DNA from: Chitinophaga hostae
GTDB lineage: Bacteria > Bacteroidota > Bacteroidia > Chitinophagales > Chitinophagaceae
Length of the DNA stretch: 64,000 nt
NCBI RefSeq assembly: GCF_018224885.1
Contig: NZ_JAGTXB010000022.1
Coordinates: forward strand, 62,001 to 126,000
Reading direction: 5' to 3'
The translations under genes were made by a program, and so were the position numbers. This document shows positions 17,774 to 27,006 of the stretch, piece by piece. Below the pieces are notes generated by a model that was not told the DNA's origin, did no database searches, and worked only from the letters and a program-made list of their open reading frames with translations. Each line of letters begins with the position of its first letter. Position 1 is the first letter of the stretch.

Positions 17774-19249
17774 ATGAGTAAAGAGATTACAGCCCGTTCG
17801 GAAGACTATTCAAAATGGTATAATGACCTGGTATTGAAAGGCGGCCTGGCAGATTATTCTGCAGTAAAAGGTTGTATGGTGATCAAGCCATATGGCTTTG
17901 CTTTGTGGGAAGCCATGCGCGATGTACTGGATCGCAAATTCAAAGAAACCGGTCACCAGAATGCATACTTCCCGCTGTTCATCCCTAAAAGCTTTCTGAG
18001 CAAAGAAGCCGCACACGTGGAAGGATTCGCCAAAGAGTGCGCAGTAGTAACGCATTACCGCCTGAAAAATGACCCCGATGGCGGCGGCGTAATCGTAGAC
18101 CCGGAAGCTAAACTGGCAGAAGAACTCATCGTTCGCCCTACTTCTGAAACTATTATCTGGAATACATATAAAGACTGGATACAGTCCTACCGCGACTTAC
18201 CCCTCCTGATCAATCAGTGGGCAAACGTAGTGCGCTGGGAAATGCGTACCCGGTTGTTCCTCCGCACCACGGAGTTTCTCTGGCAGGAAGGGCATACCGC
18301 CCACGCTACCGCCGATGAAGCTATCGCAGAAACAGAACAGATGCTCAACATCTACGCTGATTTTGCAGAAAACTATATGGCGGTTCCCGTTGTACGCGGT
18401 CTGAAATCACCGAGCGAAAGATTTGCCGGCGCCGTTGAAACCTATTGCGTGGAAGCCATGATGCAGGATGGTAAAGCTTTACAGGCTGGTACTTCTCACT
18501 TCCTCGGTCAAAATTTTGCCAAAGCGTTTGACGTACAGTTCTCCAATAAGGAGAACAAACTGGAACACGTATGGGCCACTTCATGGGGTGTGTCCACCCG
18601 CCTGATCGGCGCCCTCATCATGGTGCACAGCGATGACGACGGCCTGGTAATGCCACCTAAAATCGCGCCTATACAGGTGGTGATCGTGCCTATCTACAAA
18701 GGCCCCGATCAGAAAGCCGGTCTCGATGAAAAAGTAAATGCCATCGTAAAAGAACTCAGAAGCGCAGGTATCAGCGTGAAATACGATGATTCCGATAACA
18801 ACCGTCCTGGCTGGAAATTTGCAGAGTACGAAATGAAAGGCGTACCCGTTCGTATAGCCATCGGTGCGAGAGATCTCGAAAACAACGTGGCAGAAGTTAC
18901 CCGCCGTGATACAAAGGAAAAAATGAGCCTGTCACTGGATGGATTACCCACCCGCATACAGGAACTGCTGGAAGAAATACAGCTCAACCTCTTCAACAAA
19001 GCAAAGACTTTCCGGGATAGTCATATTACCCGGGTAGATACTTTTGAAGAATTTGAGAAAGTACTGGACGAAAAAGGTGGCTTTGTAAGTGCTCACTGGG
19101 ACGGTACCGCCGAAACAGAAGAACAGATCAAAGACCGCACTAAAGCGACTATACGTTGCATCCCGCTCGATAACCCTCAGGAAGCCGGTACCTGCATTTT
19201 AACAGGTAAGCCTTCAAAAGAAAGGGTGTTGTTTGCGAGAGCATACTAG
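17774..19249 (+). CDS. proS: Prolyl-tRNA synthetase (short, archaeal/eukaryal-type)
   Basis: Charges tRNA-Pro with proline. The 491 residues match the class IIa short form without the large editing insertion found in E. coli ProS. Class II motifs are visible: motif 1 region with IKPYGFALWEAMRDVLDRKF, motif 2 VVRWEMRTRLFLRTTEFLWQEGHTAH at ~160, and motif 3 TSWGVSTRLIGALIMVHSDD at ~275. The anticodon-binding domain (IQVVIVPIYKG) and the C-terminal extra domain (CIPLDNPQEAGTCILTGKPS) follow. The gene stands alone, with a palindromic repeat directly downstream. Confidence 0.97.
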   Translation: MSKEITARSEDYSKWYNDLVLKGGLADYSAVKGCMVIKPYGFALWEAMRDVLDRKFKETGHQNAYFPLFIPKSFLSKEAAHVEGFAKECAVVTHYRLKNDPDGGGVIVDPEAKLAEELIVRPTSETIIWNTYKDWIQSYRDLPLLINQWANVVRWEMRTRLFLRTTEFLWQEGHTAHATADEAIAETEQMLNIYADFAENYMAVPVVRGLKSPSERFAGAVETYCVEAMMQDGKALQAGTSHFLGQNFAKAFDVQFSNKENKLEHVWATSWGVSTRLIGALIMVHSDDDGLVMPPKIAPIQVVIVPIYKGPDQKAGLDEKVNAIVKELRSAGISVKYDDSDNNRPGWKFAEYEMKGVPVRIAIGARDLENNVAEVTRRDTKEKMSLSLDGLPTRIQELLEEIQLNLFNKAKTFRDSHITRVDTFEEFEKVLDEKGGFVSAHWDGTAETEEQIKDRTKATIRCIPLDNPQEAGTCILTGKPSKERVLFARAY

Positions 19250-19250
19250 G

Positions 19251-19360
19251 AAAGAATTACGAATGATGAATCACGGATTTGTGAGGAGATTATTGTGAAT
19301 AATCTTCCGGTCTATTTCCGCCCAAATCCGTGATTCGTAATTCATCATTCGTAATTCTTT
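19251..19360. repeat. Imperfect palindrome of the ATTACGAAT family, second copy
   Basis: The left arm 19251-19281 starts AAAGAATTACGAATGATGAA and the right arm 19323-19360 ends CATCATTCGTAATTCTTT. The arms pair along their length except for a 7-base ATTACGA unit present only in the right arm. It begins two bases after the proS stop and ends 25 bp before the histidine kinase start, so a role as terminator or boundary is likely. Confidence 0.85.
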
Positions 19361-19384
19361 ACGACAAACCATTAAAATGTTCCG

Positions 19385-22318
19385 ATGCCCTTGAACCGTT
19401 ACATAATGCTATGGGGGCTGGTCTTCTTTTGCACTGTTACAACAACCCTGGCCCAGGGACTGATGATCCGTAACTATAATGTGAAGGATGGACTGGCCAA
19501 CGCCACTGTTTATGCTGCTGTGCAGGATAAAGACGGATTCATATGGTTTGCAACTCCTACAGGTGTCAGTAAATTCGATGGAAAAAGATTCCGCAACTAC
19601 GCTAAGAAAGATGGTCTTACGGATAACGATGTGGTAAAACTGGCCGCCGATTCCGAAGGCCGCGTATGGTTCTTTACCCTCAACGGTAAACCTTCCTTCT
19701 ACGATAAATCCGTTATCCATAGCGAAGAAAACGATACTTCGCTGATCTTCAACAGCCGCAGTCATTACATGCAATATGCCTTTGAAGGGAAACGCGGTTA
19801 CATCTGGTTCCTCAACTCCAACAACCGCATCGTTCAATACAACGGCAGAAAAACAACTTACGATAAACTGGGCGCGTCCGGGGCCGATCTGTTTTTCCTG
19901 ATGCGCAACGACAGCATCTTTCATCCGCTCCAGGCCTCCTTCCATCTCGAAAGCCTGAAAGATCCCGGTAACCCCGATCAGAAAATATATCCTGTATGCC
20001 CGTTCCCGATAGAGGATGCTGCATTGCATACCCGTATCAATGACAGCGCCATCGTGATCATCCGCAACACTATCTATTCCTTCACCGCAAAAGATGCCAT
20101 ATGCTTCTTCAACGGCGCGGAGTGGGGCATTCACGATGATATCAGTCACATGTGCATCGACAACGATAACCTCTGGGTGGGTACCCAGCGTGCGCTGTAT
20201 TTTCTGAAAGGATTTTTTAAAGGAGAGCGGAATGCTATCCGGCTGCTCGACAACCACTATATTACTTCACTGCTGAAAGACAGGGATGGTAACATCTGGA
20301 TTACAACTTTTGGCGATGGCGTATATAATATCCCCTATAAGAATTTTTATTTCAGCTATCTCGATAATACCAACGGACTTTATTCCCACTCTATCTTCAG
20401 CATCAGCAAGGATAAAAAGAATAACCTGCTGCTGATCGGTCAAAATGCCGGTATCCTCAATATGATGGATGGCCAGAACCGCATCAGTAAACAGTTTACG
20501 CTGGATACCACCTCAGGCCGTAACAGTGTGCTGGCAATTCTGCCGCGCAACGACGACCAGGCTATCATAGGCACCGATAATGGGTTGTATAAATTTAATA
20601 CCCTCACGCATAAAACATCTCTCCTGAAAGCAGTAAAAATGCTGAAGGATGTTGACATTACTGCCTCCGGCAAAATCAGGATCGCCGCTAAAAACCAGGT
20701 GATCGCGCTCGACGAATATACCATCGGTGACCTGGATATGCTGGCCACCTCCATTGCCTGTATCAACGATTCCGATTACTATGTGGGAACCAATGCAGGC
20801 CTCTATTTCTGTACAGACGCAAAACGGCAGTTGGTACCCGCCGGTGCGGACACGCTCCGGAAAGTCAGTATCAAAGACCTGAAATGGATAAATGGTTCGC
20901 TCTGGATCGGTACTGCCGACCAGGGTATTTATGTCATGCAACAGGATGCTATTGTGAAGCACCTGTCGACCGCCAATAACCTGGCCAGCGATATCTGCCA
21001 GCAACTCTATTACGATGGTATCGGCCGCCTGTATGTGGCTACCAACCGGGGAGTATCCGTGATAGATATAAAAACACAGTCCATTACAAGGAATATTACT
21101 TCCAACGACGGACTGAATTCCGACGATATCCGCGGTGTTTATTCGGATAATGGCACTTTATATATCGCTACCTCCAACGGGCTATGCTATTTCAATGCTG
21201 ATAATATCCCGGTAGATACCGTACCACCGGTGATTTACCTGAATAATATCCGTTATGGCGACAGTACTTTCCTGCCCGCAGATGATTTTGTGCATCTCTA
21301 TAAAAGGAAAGCATCTTTCGAAGCAGAATTCGGAACCATCGTTTTCGATCTGCCGGAGCTGGTCGAATACCAGTATAATTTTTCGGGAGATACTACCAAC
21401 GGCTGGGTTACCACCATGTCGAACATCATCCCGTTCCCTGACCTGCAACCCGGTGGCTACCGGCTGATGGTGAGGGCCCGTAAGTATAAGAGCGACTGGT
21501 CCAAAACGCTGACCATGGACGTGGATATATTGCCCAGGTGGTACCAGCAATGGTGGGCCAGGGGCATCCTGCTGCTGGCTGCGTTGCTGGGAATACTGGC
21601 AGGTTTGCGTTACATTATCCGGCGTATTAAACAGGCGGAAAAACGGAAAACAGAATATAACCGGCGCATCGCGGAACTGGAAGCCAAAGCGCTGACCAAC
21701 CAGATGAATCCGCACTTTATTTTCAACTCGCTGAACTCTGTACAGCACCTCATCCTGGAAAAGGAAGAGAAACAGGCGCTGAATTTCCTCGCGGATTTTG
21801 CCACGCTGATGAGACAAATGCTCAACAATTCACGAAAATCATATATTTCGCTGGAAGAAGAAATCGCCTTCCTGACCCGCTACCTCGAGTTAGAGAAGAT
21901 CCGGTTTGCACATTCTTTCACCTATCATTTCATCATGGAAGATGCATTAAAGGAATATACTATATATATTCCCCCCATGATCATACAGCCGATAGTAGAA
22001 AACGCCATTAAACATGGTCTGGCGCCAAAAAATATCAGCGGTTATCTGGAAATTCGTTTGGAAATGGTGGATGATCTATTATATTGTTCTGTGGATGACG
22101 ACGGAATAGGCTGGGATAAGTCAAATAGCATTAAAAGTTCAAGGCTCATAAAACATGAGTCAACTGCACTTAGCGTGATTAAAGAGCGATTGCAGATTAT
22201 AAAATCTTTTAATGGAAGTGTTGGAAAGTTAGAAATTATTGATAAATTTAAATCTGGTTTCGGCAATAAGGAAGGTACCTTAGTTGAAATACTGATTCCC
22301 ATTGTTAAGATGTTATGA
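19385..22318 (+). CDS. Sensor histidine kinase, propeller/Y_Y_Y sensor with LytS-type kinase
   Basis: A 977-residue hybrid of periplasmic sensor and cytoplasmic kinase. The signal peptide ends TTTLAQG. Repeated two-component propeller blades follow (DKDGFIWFATPTGVSKFDG, DSEGRVWFFT, DRDGNIWITTFGDGVYNI) up to ~600, then a Y_Y_Y domain (~625-715). One membrane segment lies at ~725-745 (ARGILLLAALLGILAGLRYII), then a His_kinase (LytS) domain with phospho-acceptor H777 in QMNPHFIFNSLNSVQHLIL. The ATPase part has NAIKHGL (N box) and DDDGIGWD (G box). It overlaps the LytTR regulator by four bases. The ligand is unknown; no target operon is adjacent. Confidence 0.95.
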   Translation: MPLNRYIMLWGLVFFCTVTTTLAQGLMIRNYNVKDGLANATVYAAVQDKDGFIWFATPTGVSKFDGKRFRNYAKKDGLTDNDVVKLAADSEGRVWFFTLNGKPSFYDKSVIHSEENDTSLIFNSRSHYMQYAFEGKRGYIWFLNSNNRIVQYNGRKTTYDKLGASGADLFFLMRNDSIFHPLQASFHLESLKDPGNPDQKIYPVCPFPIEDAALHTRINDSAIVIIRNTIYSFTAKDAICFFNGAEWGIHDDISHMCIDNDNLWVGTQRALYFLKGFFKGERNAIRLLDNHYITSLLKDRDGNIWITTFGDGVYNIPYKNFYFSYLDNTNGLYSHSIFSISKDKKNNLLLIGQNAGILNMMDGQNRISKQFTLDTTSGRNSVLAILPRNDDQAIIGTDNGLYKFNTLTHKTSLLKAVKMLKDVDITASGKIRIAAKNQVIALDEYTIGDLDMLATSIACINDSDYYVGTNAGLYFCTDAKRQLVPAGADTLRKVSIKDLKWINGSLWIGTADQGIYVMQQDAIVKHLSTANNLASDICQQLYYDGIGRLYVATNRGVSVIDIKTQSITRNITSNDGLNSDDIRGVYSDNGTLYIATSNGLCYFNADNIPVDTVPPVIYLNNIRYGDSTFLPADDFVHLYKRKASFEAEFGTIVFDLPELVEYQYNFSGDTTNGWVTTMSNIIPFPDLQPGGYRLMVRARKYKSDWSKTLTMDVDILPRWYQQWWARGILLLAALLGILAGLRYIIRRIKQAEKRKTEYNRRIAELEAKALTNQMNPHFIFNSLNSVQHLILEKEEKQALNFLADFATLMRQMLNNSRKSYISLEEEIAFLTRYLELEKIRFAHSFTYHFIMEDALKEYTIYIPPMIIQPIVENAIKHGLAPKNISGYLEIRLEMVDDLLYCSVDDDGIGWDKSNSIKSSRLIKHESTALSVIKERLQIIKSFNGSVGKLEIIDKFKSGFGNKEGTLVEILIPIVKML

Positions 22319-23076
22319 GTAATATAAAAGCTGCCATTGTAGACGATGAAGTCCGCAACATTCATATTTTACGCAACATACTGGAGAACTACTGCAAAGA
22401 TGTGACAGTGGTCGGTGAAGCGCAGAATATCAATGAGGCGGCAGAAATGATTAAGAATAACCCCATTGATGTTCTGTTTCTTGATATTGAGATGCCGCCA
22501 CACAATGGGTTTCAGCTATTGGAAATGTTCCCGGTGCTGAATTTCGAAGTCATTTTTATCACCGCGTTTCAGGAATATGCGTTGCAGGCCATTAAATTTG
22601 CCGCACTGGACTACCTGTTGAAACCAATCAAGGTAAGCGAGGTGGAAGACGCCCTGGAAAAGGTAAAGAAGAGCAAGAAGGGCCGGCTCAATGAATTGGC
22701 ATCTATCCTCAAAGATTATGTCAAAAACAATGACAACGCCTTCTCCAAGATCGTTATACCGGTTAACGACGGGTATAATGTGATTGACCTTAAAGATATT
22801 ATCTACTGTGAAGCGTTTGACAGCTATACCAAAATTCAGCTGATCAACAACGTTTCCCATCTCATTTCAAAATCGCTGAAGGAATACGAGGAAATGCTCT
22901 CTGATAAAGGATTTTATCGGGTGCATAAGTCTTTCCTGATCAATATCCATCACATTGTTAAGATTATCAAAGGGCTGGGAACAGCCGTAGTGATGAGTGA
23001 CCAGAAAAATATTCCTATCTCTTCCCGTAAAAAAGATGAATTCTTTACCCAGCTGAAAGGGGTGATCAATTTGTAA
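22315..23076 (+). CDS. LytTR-family response regulator
   Basis: The 253 residues hold a receiver domain with acidic pocket IVDDE and phospho-acceptor D57 in FLDIEMP, then the conserved ALDYLLKP. The LytTR DNA-binding domain (~140-250) contains VIDLKDIIYCEAFDSYTKI, the kinase-partner type core HLISKSLKEYEEML and FYRVHKSFLINIHHI. Its ATG lies inside the last codons of the histidine kinase gene (ATGA overlap), so the pair is translationally coupled and almost certainly functions together. A strong terminator follows. Confidence 0.96.
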   Translation: MSNIKAAIVDDEVRNIHILRNILENYCKDVTVVGEAQNINEAAEMIKNNPIDVLFLDIEMPPHNGFQLLEMFPVLNFEVIFITAFQEYALQAIKFAALDYLLKPIKVSEVEDALEKVKKSKKGRLNELASILKDYVKNNDNAFSKIVIPVNDGYNVIDLKDIIYCEAFDSYTKIQLINNVSHLISKSLKEYEEMLSDKGFYRVHKSFLINIHHIVKIIKGLGTAVVMSDQKNIPISSRKKDEFFTQLKGVINL

Positions 23077-23118
23077 AGCCTTTAGCAATTAGCTGTTAGC
23101 TTTTAGTATGATATTTTA

Positions 23119-23160
23119 ACAGGCCAGGCCGCGCTGAGCGTGCCTGGCCTGTTGCTTTTT
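23119..23160 (+). terminator. Rho-independent terminator of the kinase/regulator operon
   Basis: AACAGGCCAGGC and GCCTGGCCTGTT form a perfect 12 bp GC-rich stem around an 11-nt loop, then GCTTTTT. It lies 43 bp past the LytTR stop. Between it and the stop is a short AGCTGTTAGC fragment of the repeat type seen at 35.7 kb. Confidence 0.92.
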
Positions 23161-23332
23161 GCCCGTTTTTACCACGCTTAACACATGTTTTAAAGCATTC
23201 GCCAAATCAATCCCTCCTTTCACGGATTAATGGAAAGTAATATCATATACTTATACTATTTTCATAATGGGTTTTCATAGATGGCTGATTACATGGTCCG
23301 CTTTTTCAGGCAACGCATGTATGACTTAATGG

Positions 23333-23371
23333 AAAAGTCCCGCTACCGGTTAACCCGGGGCGGGACTTTTT
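23333..23371 (-). terminator. Rho-independent terminator of htrA
   Basis: On the minus strand AAAAGTCCCGC pairs with GCGGGACTTTT around a GC-rich loop, and the T-run is symmetric, so it could work both ways. The rest of the 23077-23402 gap (326 bp) is AT-rich with no gene seen. Confidence 0.88.
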
Positions 23372-23402
23372 GCAGACCTATAAAACTATTTTACGGACGG
23401 GG

Positions 23403-24977
23403 TCAGAGGTTTTCTGCTCCTGTACCGGTGGTAATATTGTAATAATAAACGCTGCTGCCTTTTTCAGGATAGAAGCCAATCAGTTTCAGGCTCTTTTGTT
23501 TTTCCACGGCATTGCTCAGGTCATCTACACTTGTAACAGGGGTGTTACCGGCTTTCAGTATCACAAAGCCCGGCGCCATAGTGGTTTGTTTTTTCAGGAT
23601 ACCATTACCGATGTCATTCACGATTACGCCGCCGTTTACACCCAGCCTGGCCGCATCGTCTTTATCCAGTTCGGATAAATCGGCGCCCAAACGATCCAGG
23701 GTAGTCACCTTTACCAGGTCGGTATTTCCTTTCAGGTTTTTCAGGACTATATCGTTGGCCGTTACTTCTTTATTGTCGCGCAGGTAAGTCAGCGAAATTT
23801 TATCGCCTGGTTTGTAGCGGGCTACCTGTTCGCTGAGCTGGGAGGTGGTGGGGATTTTCACACCGTTTACAGCGGTGATCACATCGCCTGCACGCAAACC
23901 GGCCGAAGCTGCGGTGCTGTTAGGTATTACTTCGGTTACCTGTACGCCGTTCACATCCCTTTTAATACCTGCATCCTTTAACTGTTCATCGCTCATATTG
24001 GCAATGAGGGAAGAAGGTGCGTATTTAACGCCGAGATAGGCTCTTTGCACATTGCCATATTTCAGCAGATCGTTGACTACCTTTTTAATGAGATTCACCG
24101 GAATCGCGTAGGAGTAACCTGCATAAGAACCTGTAGGAGAAGCAATGGCAGAGTTAATACCTACCAGTTCGCCGGCAGTATTCACCAGTGCGCCACCGCT
24201 GTTACCCTGGTTTACAGCAGCATCGGTTTGTATAAAGGATTCGATGGCGCTGTTTACCTTACCACCGCTTCTGTTGATACCAATGGAGCGGGATTTGGCG
24301 CTTACAATACCAGCGGTTACTGTAGCATCCAGGTTTAACGGATAACCTACGGCAAGTACCCATTGCCCTATTTCCACATTATCGGAGTTACCATAAAGCA
24401 GGTAAGGAAGTCCCTGGGCTTCTATTTTAATAACAGCCAGGTCGGTGCTGGGGTCTGTGCCAATCAGTTTGGCTTTAAATGTTTTGTTGGAGTTGCTGAG
24501 CGATACACTGATATCATCAGCATCGGCAATAACGTGATTGTTGGTAACGATATAGCCGTCGGCAGAAATCAGTACACCGGAACCGGAAGCCATCTGGCCA
24601 GGTACGTAGTACCTGCGGCCATCTCCGCCGCCATTGAATTCATCGCCAAAAAATTCATCTCCAAAGAGGTCCTGCAGGATACTGCGTCTTCTTTGCAGGT
24701 TATTGCCGTTGGTCACCTGCCGCGGGTTGATTTTTGTTTTGATATGTACAACGCCCGGGACTGCTGCCTTGGCTGCGGTGGTGAAGTCGGATGGGGGAGT
24801 CGCGTTCGCATTGCCTTCCGTGCCTGGCATATAGCGTGCATAGTTTACCGGGATCTCGGTACCATTCTGGAAAACGACTGGCTGCCTTGACTGGGAATAT
24901 TTGCCATACACAAATATGGAGGCAGCGGCAGTTACAGCACTGATAAGAACAGTTGTAACGATTTGCTTGAATTTCAT
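23403..24977 (-). CDS. HtrA/DegP-like periplasmic serine protease with two PDZ domains
   Basis: A 524-residue envelope stress protease/chaperone. The start at 24977 opens the membrane-anchor or signal sequence MKFKQIVTTVLISAVTAAAS; a longer frame to 25034 lacks support and a promoter lies just upstream of this start. The trypsin-like domain carries the catalytic triad H148 (VTNNHVIAD), D179 (STDLAVIKI) and S260 (NQGNSGGALVN). Two PDZ domains follow (GVQVTEVIPNSTAASAGLRAGDVI and a second, weaker one at the C-terminus, PGFVILKAGNTPV). A flexible Gly/Phe/Asp-rich loop (FGDEFFGDEFNGGGDG) precedes the catalytic domain. It degrades or refolds misfolded outer-membrane proteins. Confidence 0.95.
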   Translation of the reverse strand: MKFKQIVTTVLISAVTAAASIFVYGKYSQSRQPVVFQNGTEIPVNYARYMPGTEGNANATPPSDFTTAAKAAVPGVVHIKTKINPRQVTNGNNLQRRRSILQDLFGDEFFGDEFNGGGDGRRYYVPGQMASGSGVLISADGYIVTNNHVIADADDISVSLSNSNKTFKAKLIGTDPSTDLAVIKIEAQGLPYLLYGNSDNVEIGQWVLAVGYPLNLDATVTAGIVSAKSRSIGINRSGGKVNSAIESFIQTDAAVNQGNSGGALVNTAGELVGINSAIASPTGSYAGYSYAIPVNLIKKVVNDLLKYGNVQRAYLGVKYAPSSLIANMSDEQLKDAGIKRDVNGVQVTEVIPNSTAASAGLRAGDVITAVNGVKIPTTSQLSEQVARYKPGDKISLTYLRDNKEVTANDIVLKNLKGNTDLVKVTTLDRLGADLSELDKDDAARLGVNGGVIVNDIGNGILKKQTTMAPGFVILKAGNTPVTSVDDLSNAVEKQKSLKLIGFYPEKGSSVYYYNITTGTGAENL

Positions 24978-25044
24978 ATTATAGTGTGTTTGCGTGATAA
25001 TTAATAATAACGCAGGGATATGATCAATTTGCATGCCCTTGCCA

Positions 25045-25076
25045 CAAATTTAATTCGCACGAGGAATCAAATGCAA
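25045..25076 (-). promoter_or_regulatory. Bacteroidota-type promoter of htrA
   Basis: -7 element TAAATTTG (25045-25052) and TTGC (25073-25076) are separated by 20 bp, close to the TTTG/TAnnTTTG consensus. It is 68 bp upstream of the start at 24977. Confidence 0.6.
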
Positions 25077-25197
25077 CAGGGCCGATTTACTTTAACACAT
25101 TTTTATCGTAATCGTTAAACAGAGCCTAATATCCCACTGACAAGCCTGTCAGCCTGCCTGTCAATATAACAAGTAATTGCGACAAAATGTTAGGGCG

Positions 25198-25405
25198 CCT
25201 TCGGCGCTTGTCTTTGGGCAGGATTAGATTGATTTTGAAGATTATAATGATTTTTATTTTTGGGATTTAAAAAGATTTTGGAAGATATAGGCAGATAGAT
25301 TCGCTCAGATCTGCCCGGATCTTTTTAAATCTTCCAAATCACTGAAAAAAAATCATCTTAATCTTCAAAATCAATCTAATCCTGCCCGAAGACAAAGGCC
25401 GAAGG
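25198..25405. repeat. Long palindrome, GGATTAGATTGATTTTGAAG family, copy 1
   Basis: A 208 bp near-palindrome. The outer arms CCTTCGGC...GGGCAGGATTAG and CTAATCCTGCCC...GCCGAAGG pair with few mismatches, and the arms go on inward through GATTGATTTTGAAGATT and its complement. The inner parts are degenerate GATTTAAAAGATT-like units and the centre is a unique loop. It occupies most of the 441 bp gap between htrA (minus) and the LuxC-like gene (minus), just past the latter's stop. Related copies are at 31863 and 34275. Confidence 0.9.
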
Positions 25406-25418
25406 CCTTCCCTCCGCG

Positions 25419-26417
25419 CTATAATTCCAGGAAGAACTTCATGGTATCCACCCCGTCAGCATAGTCGATCAGGGAAGGCTGCTGGGCATTACCGAAAGGC
25501 GTGAATGCCTGTCCTACGAGGCATTGCACGGCCTCTTCGCCGGAAAGCTCCTGTTGCAGCTGCGCCATATCGATGTAATAGCTGTAGTGTAATACGCTGA
25601 TAGGGGAGAAGAGCGACGTATTTTCCTGTAGCAGGATGCTGCCATTGGTCATATAGGGACTGTTGTTCAGCAGCAGTAGCGCCAGGTTATAGTCGTAATT
25701 GTTTTTGTATTTATGATGATCGATCAGGTGGCTGTATTTCTCCAGTGCTTTGAGCAGGGGTACAAAGTCGTAGTTTACCGGCACATATACTTTCGTCACA
25801 TTCCTGCATCCCAGGCCGAAATACAGCATGATATCATCTGCCAGGGCGGAGAGTTCTTCCGGTGATTCCCTGCCGGTGAGTATGGCGGCGGAGGTGCGGT
25901 TATGCCGGATGATATGCGGGTATTTGGCAAAGTAGTAATTAAAATACCGGGCGGAGTTATTGCTTCCGGTAGCGATATAGGCGTCACAGTTCTTGAGCAT
26001 ATCCTGCACTTCGGTTTGGTGAGCCTGCTCAGGGTACCATTCGGCCATTTTCTCCAGGATATGTTTCATCAGGATTTCATCTTTACCAGACAGCTTCATT
26101 TTTACCCGGTGTCCGCTCACAAATCCGCAGAGCCAGTCGTGGAAGCCTACCAGCGGGATGTTGCCGGCGGCGACAATGCCTGCCGTTCTGGATGTCCGCA
26201 TTTCGCTTGCCTTCGGATAACCCTGTAACCACTGCCTGAGGGGAGCAGGAGAAAGGAAATATTGGGAGATATTCTCCAGTGCAATGTCTATAAAGGAAGG
26301 GATAAACCATCCGTTTGCGATATAAGCACGCTCTTTTACTGCTTCCAATTCCGGGCTTTTAGCCGCCAGATACTGCCCCAGGCGTACCAATGCGGCTTCT
26401 TTTTCTGCTATGTTCAT
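25419..26417 (-). CDS. LuxC-like acyl-CoA reductase
   Basis: A 332-residue member of the acyl-CoA reductase (LuxC) family, an aldehyde-dehydrogenase-fold enzyme that reduces acyl-CoA or acyl thioesters to aldehydes. Visible family parts are TAGIVAAGNIPLVGFHDWL near 80-98 (nucleotide side), DAYIATGSNNSARYF at ~145, and the nucleophile region YFGLGCRNVTKVYVP at ~200-214 with the likely catalytic Cys. It is shorter than LuxC of luminous bacteria (about 480). There are no lux genes here; the free-standing form is common in Bacteroidota. It is divergent from a 4Fe-4S ferredoxin gene with 95 bp between the starts, so the ferredoxin may share regulation, though a redox link is unproven. Confidence 0.85.
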   Translation of the reverse strand: MNIAEKEAALVRLGQYLAAKSPELEAVKERAYIANGWFIPSFIDIALENISQYFLSPAPLRQWLQGYPKASEMRTSRTAGIVAAGNIPLVGFHDWLCGFVSGHRVKMKLSGKDEILMKHILEKMAEWYPEQAHQTEVQDMLKNCDAYIATGSNNSARYFNYYFAKYPHIIRHNRTSAAILTGRESPEELSALADDIMLYFGLGCRNVTKVYVPVNYDFVPLLKALEKYSHLIDHHKYKNNYDYNLALLLLNNSPYMTNGSILLQENTSLFSPISVLHYSYYIDMAQLQQELSGEEAVQCLVGQAFTPFGNAQQPSLIDYADGVDTMKFFLEL

Positions 26418-26459
26418 GAAACTATATAAATAATTGACTTAATTAAACCGGGAAAATTT

Positions 26460-26467
26460 TATTTTTG
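26460..26467 (+). promoter_or_regulatory. -7 promoter element of the ferredoxin gene
   Basis: TATTTTTG fits TAnnTTTG, 45 bp before the ferredoxin ATG. TTGACTT lies 23 bp upstream, a little far for a -33 element. It also shows that an upstream TTG in frame at 26465 cannot be the start. Confidence 0.5.
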
Positions 26468-26512
26468 TCACACAAAATTAATGGCTTACTACTTAACCAA
26501 AAAGTTTACACT

Positions 26513-26860
26513 ATGGCAATTAAGATAACAGACGAATGTATAAACTGTGGCGCCTGCGAACCGGAATGCCCCAACAATGCGATATATGAAGGCGGTGTAG
26601 AGTGGGCGTTGGCTGACGGCACCACTGTAAAAGGCTCCTATACGCTGATGGACGGTAGTGTAATGGATGCTGACCAGCGCAATGCGCCTATCAGCGTAGA
26701 TACCTACTATATTGTGCCCAACAAATGTACAGAATGCCAGGGATTTCATGAAGAACCGCAATGTGCAGCGGTTTGCCCGGTAGATTGCTGTGTTCCGGAC
26801 GAAATGTACCAGGAAACAGTAGATGAGCTGATGGGTAAGAAGGCCAAACTGCACCTTTAA
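26513..26860 (+). CDS. 4Fe-4S dicluster ferredoxin
   Basis: A 115-residue electron carrier. Two cluster motifs are clear: CINCGACEPECP near the N-terminus and CTECQGFHEEPQCAAVCPVDCC at ~75-95, the second with the insertion between Cys residues seen in Alvin/YfhL-type ferredoxins. The start at 26513 (MAIKITDECINCG) is the family start. An insertion of about 40 residues (VEWALADGTTVKGSYTLMDG) separates the clusters. Divergent from the LuxC-like reductase; a GC-rich terminator follows 20 bp after the stop. Confidence 0.93.
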   Translation: MAIKITDECINCGACEPECPNNAIYEGGVEWALADGTTVKGSYTLMDGSVMDADQRNAPISVDTYYIVPNKCTECQGFHEEPQCAAVCPVDCCVPDEMYQETVDELMGKKAKLHL

Positions 26861-26877
26861 AATATTTTCAAGGAAGC

Positions 26878-26917
26878 TTAAAAAACCGTTACGGCTTTGG
26901 CCGGGACGGTTTTTTTT
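26878..26917 (+). terminator. Rho-independent terminator of the ferredoxin gene
   Basis: AAAAAACCGT pairs with ACGGTTTTTT around a 17-nt GC-rich loop, followed by T residues. It is immediately downstream of the ferredoxin gene. Confidence 0.88.
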
Positions 26918-26954
26918 ATGTAATTTGAACGCAACAGGCGCACGCTGGCTGCTC

Positions 26955-26984
26955 TTGACAATTAACAAATAACCTTTAACTTTA
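26955..26984 (+). promoter_or_regulatory. Likely promoter of ddl
   Basis: TTG (26955-26957), 19 bp spacer, then TAACTTTA (26977-26984), one base off TAnnTTTG. It lies 22 bp before the ddl ATG. Confidence 0.45.
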
Positions 26985-27006
26985 CCCGCTTATTGTAAAA
27001 CATCTT

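Noticed and set aside
25419..26417. Luminescence locus, because of the LuxC-like gene
   Set aside because: No luxA, luxB, luxD or luxE homologue is present.
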